DNA of 64,000 bases from Roseateles sp. (GTDB lineage: Bacteria > Pseudomonadota > Gammaproteobacteria > Burkholderiales > Burkholderiaceae_C): NCBI GenBank assembly GCA_019234295.1, contig JAFALK010000017.1, positions 62,001 to 126,000 of the forward strand. The letters are read 5' to 3'. The notes under the pieces were generated by a model that made no database searches, had not been told where the DNA came from, and saw only the letters and a list, made by a program, of their open reading frames with translations. Within the stretch, counting starts at the first letter, position 1, and the number at the start of each line of letters is the position of its first letter. The translations under genes were made by a program, and so were the position numbers. Shown here one piece after another: positions 63,349 through 64,000 of this stretch.

Positions 63349-64000
63349 ATGGACCTGTCGTCCCTTCCTCCCGGCAATTTGCTACACGCCGCCATCGGCG
63401 GCGCGGCCGCCATGCTGCTGCTCATGGCCGCGCTGATGGGCCTGCTCTCGCTCCAGCACCGGCGGGAGAAGCATGTGCGCCTGTTGGCCGCCATGATGCT
63501 GTGCTGGCTGCCGCTCGCCTTCCCTATGCCGGACTGGGGCGCCTTGCTCGCCCGCGCGCTCGTGACCTTCTTCGGCGTGCGCTACCTGCTGCGCGCCATG
63601 GACTACAACCGCGCCAGCCTGGACTTCGCACTGGCCGCCCAATGCCTGCTCGCGCCCTTGTCGGTCCTGCTGGCCCCGGCCGGCTGGGCGCCGACCCTGG
63701 CGATTCTCTGGGAACTGCTGATGATGGCCGCCTTGCTGGCTGTTCTGGGCCTGCAATGGCTGCGCGGACGCCACCGGGTCACGATCAGCACTGAATCCCC
63801 GGCCGAGGAGCCGAGTCGCCTGCTGCCTGCGTCCGCGGTGCTGCTGCTGCTGTCGCCGGTGCTGACCGGCCTGATCGGCGCCAACACGGCCACGGGCTGG
63901 GCGCACCTGGGCCTGCCCCTGCTTATGCTGGGCCTGGGCGTGCAGGTCTTGCTGGCGGTGACCCACCAGCGGCGCGTCGCCGAGGCCCGCAACGTCGAGG
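63349..64000 (+). CDS. Multi-helix membrane protein (3' end outside window)
   Basis: At least 217 residues with about six to seven hydrophobic segments (about 14-35, 43-60, 65-80, 90-112, 118-135, 160-178 and 185-205). The frame is open to the window end. Such an N-terminal bundle often precedes a signalling domain (GGDEF or kinase), but none is seen yet. Divergent from phoH; 57 bases between hold a TTGACA but no good -10. Confidence 0.7.
   Translation, partial: MDLSSLPPGNLLHAAIGGAAAMLLLMAALMGLLSLQHRREKHVRLLAAMMLCWLPLAFPMPDWGALLARALVTFFGVRYLLRAMDYNRASLDFALAAQCLLAPLSVLLAPAGWAPTLAILWELLMMAALLAVLGLQWLRGRHRVTISTESPAEEPSRLLPASAVLLLLSPVLTGLIGANTATGWAHLGLPLLMLGLGVQVLLAVTHQRRVAEARNVE

Overview
The window is high-GC DNA with tightly packed, often overlapping genes. 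Gene content suggests a betaproteobacterium of the order Burkholderiales, perhaps Roseateles/Inhella-like. The clues are hemE and priA next to a complete atp operon, the proteobacterial-type gshA, a DUF1501/DUF1800 pair and an HPr-rel-A cassette. The assignment is inferred from gene content and protein style only. No rRNA or tRNA gene was found.

Layout. Bases 1-12000 hold the end of an S9 glutamyl-endopeptidase-like gene and a large minus-strand block: membrane-fusion protein, ABC ATPase, TolC-like protein and two FtsX-like permeases (11992 to 6172), then a small exported DUF3761 protein and a sigma-54 response regulator with its histidine kinase. A consensus sigma-54 promoter and an array of inverted repeats sit directly upstream of the transporter operon, so the adjacent regulator pair very probably controls it. 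Bases 12000-20200 carry the DUF1501/DUF1800 pair, a DUF2272 protein, priA, hemE and a hexose-6-phosphate mutarotase. Bases 20400-27640 are the F1Fo ATP synthase operon (atpI-B-E-F-H-A-G-D-C, read on the minus strand). Bases 27700-36600 contain small redox genes (SMP-30, cytochrome b561, cytochrome c'), a MocR-regulated aminotransferase/GNAT/PhzF cassette with visible operator repeats, and a plus-strand run of hydrolase-like genes. Bases 36590-42600 carry uup, a cytochrome P450 and an M16 peptidase.

Bases 43400-46400 hold the most unusual set: an HPr-rel-A-type cassette (nucleotidyltransferase, HprK-like kinase, PqqD-like protein) overlapping end to end and headed by a gene for an exported protein with a PGFW...AALLNA domain. 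That protein is a plausible substrate of the three putative modification proteins. Bases 46700-57500 contain mmsA, an SGNH-like hydrolase, a FUSC efflux protein and glutathione genes (gshB, gshA) around kup and a class II amidotransferase, with two decayed loci between. Bases 57500-58540 contain a shrunken group II intron lying just past a strong terminator, which probably ends an undescribed small RNA divergent from hemB. The end of the window has hemB, a decayed CorA-like gene, an SPFH protein, a patatin, ybeY, phoH and the start of a membrane protein cut by the window edge.

Long open frames opposite real genes are common here because of GC-rich codon use and were not annotated.
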